From positions 1 through 64,000 of the forward strand of contig JBJOGW010000002.1 in assembly GCA_046048055.1 (NCBI GenBank): 64,000 nucleotides of DNA, given 5' to 3'. The position numbers were made by a program, and so were the translations under genes. The notes beneath the pieces are model-generated. The model did not search any database and had not been told where the DNA came from. It saw only the letters and a program-made list of their open reading frames with translations. Origin of the DNA: SYAC01 sp046048055. Lineage in GTDB: Bacteria > Planctomycetota > Phycisphaerae > Phycisphaerales > SM1A02. Below, piece by piece: positions 63,199 to 64,000 of the stretch; the stretch's first letter is position 1, and every line of letters starts with the position of its first letter.

Positions 63199-64000
63199 GT
63201 CTGCAGCACGCCCGTGCGCAGCGGCGCATCCATGGGCGCCATGTGGGCCAGGGCCAGGGCCAGGGCCAGCTCCTGCCGCGTGTGGGCAGGCTCGATGATC
63301 CGGTCCACCCAGCCGCGGCTGGCCGCATAGCGGATGTCCTGCTGCTCCGTGTAGCTCGCCGTGATCGCCGCGAGCAACTGCTTGCGCATGGCCTCGTCCA
63401 CCTGCTCGCCCTTGCGCTCGCGCGCGGCCAGGTCGATCTGCAGCAGCGTGCCCGCCGCCTGCGCGGCCCCCATCACGCTGCAGCGGCCGCCAGGCCACGC
63501 GAGCGTGAGGAACGGGTCAAAGGCCCGGCCACACATGGCGTAGTTGCCCGCACCGAAGCTGCCTCCGACGATCAGCGTGATCTTGGGCACCACGCTGTTG
63601 CTCATGGCATTCACCATCTTGGCGCCTGACCGGATGATGCCACCCTGCTCGCTGTCGCGACCCACCATGAAGCCGGTGGTGTCGTTCACGAAGATGATCG
63701 GCACGCGCCGCTGGTTGCACTCCAGAATGAACCGCGCGGCCTTGTCCGCGCTGTCGTCGTAGATCACCGCCGGCATGTTCACGGCCTTGCTGGGCCCTGC
63801 CTTGCCGCCGGGCATCTGCCGCTCCGTCATCTTGCGCTGGTTGGCCACGATGCCGCAGGCGAAGCCCCCGATGCAGGCGTACCCGCACACCAGACTGCGG
63901 CCATGCTCGGCCCGATACTCGTCGAAGGAGCCTCCGTCCACGATGCACTTCAGCAGGTCGACCATGTCGTACTGCCTGCCCGCCTCACCCGTGAACACCT
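63195..64000 (-). CDS. Acyl-CoA carboxylase carboxyltransferase (beta) subunit, partial
   Basis: The frame is open to the window edge, so only the C-terminal part (about 267 residues) is seen. It is the carboxyltransferase C-terminal domain: VDGGSFDEYRAEHG, NDTTGFMVGRDSEQGGIIRS, AKMVNAMSNSVVPKITLIVG, GSFGAGNYAMCGRAFDP and SVMGAAQAAGTL. These blocks resemble methylcrotonyl-CoA and related acyl-CoA carboxylases more than bacterial AccD. The enzyme transfers CO2 from biotin to an acyl-CoA. The biotin-carrying partner is not in the window. The exact acyl substrate is uncertain. Confidence 0.9.
   Translation of the reverse strand, partial: VFTGEAGRQYDMVDLLKCIVDGGSFDEYRAEHGRSLVCGYACIGGFACGIVANQRKMTERQMPGGKAGPSKAVNMPAVIYDDSADKAARFILECNQRRVPIIFVNDTTGFMVGRDSEQGGIIRSGAKMVNAMSNSVVPKITLIVGGSFGAGNYAMCGRAFDPFLTLAWPGGRCSVMGAAQAAGTLLQIDLAARERKGEQVDEAMRKQLLAAITASYTEQQDIRYAASRGWVDRIIEPAHTRQELALALALAHMAPMDAPLRTGVLQT

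Noticed and set aside
1..64000. tRNA, rRNA, CRISPR arrays, insertion sequences and phage genes
   Set aside because: No cloverleaf-type tRNA, rRNA conserved segment, regularly spaced identical repeats, transposase or phage protein motif was found on reading both strands by eye; a tRNAscan or Infernal run would settle small RNAs.

Overview
The window is a GC-rich bacterial chromosome segment, with G or C at most third codon positions. It probably comes from a member of the Phycisphaerae (Planctomycetota). Three exported proteins end in paired dockerin-like repeats of the form GDLDGSGTVDAGDIGSLLLL, the first gene ends in a PEP-CTERM-like tail, three exported proteins carry pseudopilin-type N-termini, and lipid A and heptose genes show a diderm envelope. 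No rRNA, tRNA, CRISPR array or insertion sequence was seen. Coding is dense, with many 4-base ATGA overlaps.

Layout. 1-7.4 kb: a PEP-CTERM-like protein, a tandem pair of paralogous membrane proteins, an MlaF-type ATPase, murD, a lipoprotein, ispF, a two-domain P-loop-like/deoxyribosyltransferase-like protein and a pseudopilin-like protein. 7.5-9.6 kb: a secreted branching-enzyme-like GH13 protein. 9.6-22 kb: a TonB-dependent receptor with a TPR lipoprotein and a DUF4142 protein on the minus strand, divergent from a DUF3450-ExbB-ExbD-TonB-TPR operon and a secreted beta-helix protein. 22-33.9 kb: a maltodextrin/glycogen island. glgP, malQ and a neopullulanase-like amylase sit on the minus strand, divergent from a sugar ABC transporter whose binding protein is fused to its first permease. 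34-37.8 kb: truA, a bshB1-like deacetylase, a DegT aminotransferase, dut and bcp. 37.9-46.8 kb: a peptide-type ABC transporter below an ECF sigma factor, a putative anti-sigma protein and a periplasmic coiled-coil protein. 46.9-53 kb: dnaB and an HU-like gene, then hldE, lpxK, maf and a GT9 glycosyltransferase. 53-57.3 kb: a Ser/Thr kinase, a RidA protein, a long structured leader and two pseudopilin-like proteins. 57.3-64 kb: a long NfeD, a short NfeD, floA, GT2, a YkgJ-type cysteine-cluster protein, rdgB and a partial acyl-CoA carboxylase.

How it fits together. The TonB module would energise the neighbouring receptor, and 11-bp phased repeats upstream of both plus-strand units hint at common, possibly PhoB-like, control. 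The sugar island would import maltodextrins (permeases and ATPase), trim them outside the cytoplasm (amylase) and process them inside (malQ, glgP).

The most general regulatory signal is a TAnnnT hexamer 6 to 12 bases before the start codon of many first-in-unit genes, with no convincing -35 box and usually no Shine-Dalgarno. This suggests widespread leaderless or near-leaderless transcription. In three places the upstream gene's TAG stop is the first half of this hexamer, and in two very short divergent gaps the two hexamers overlap on a palindromic TATA core.
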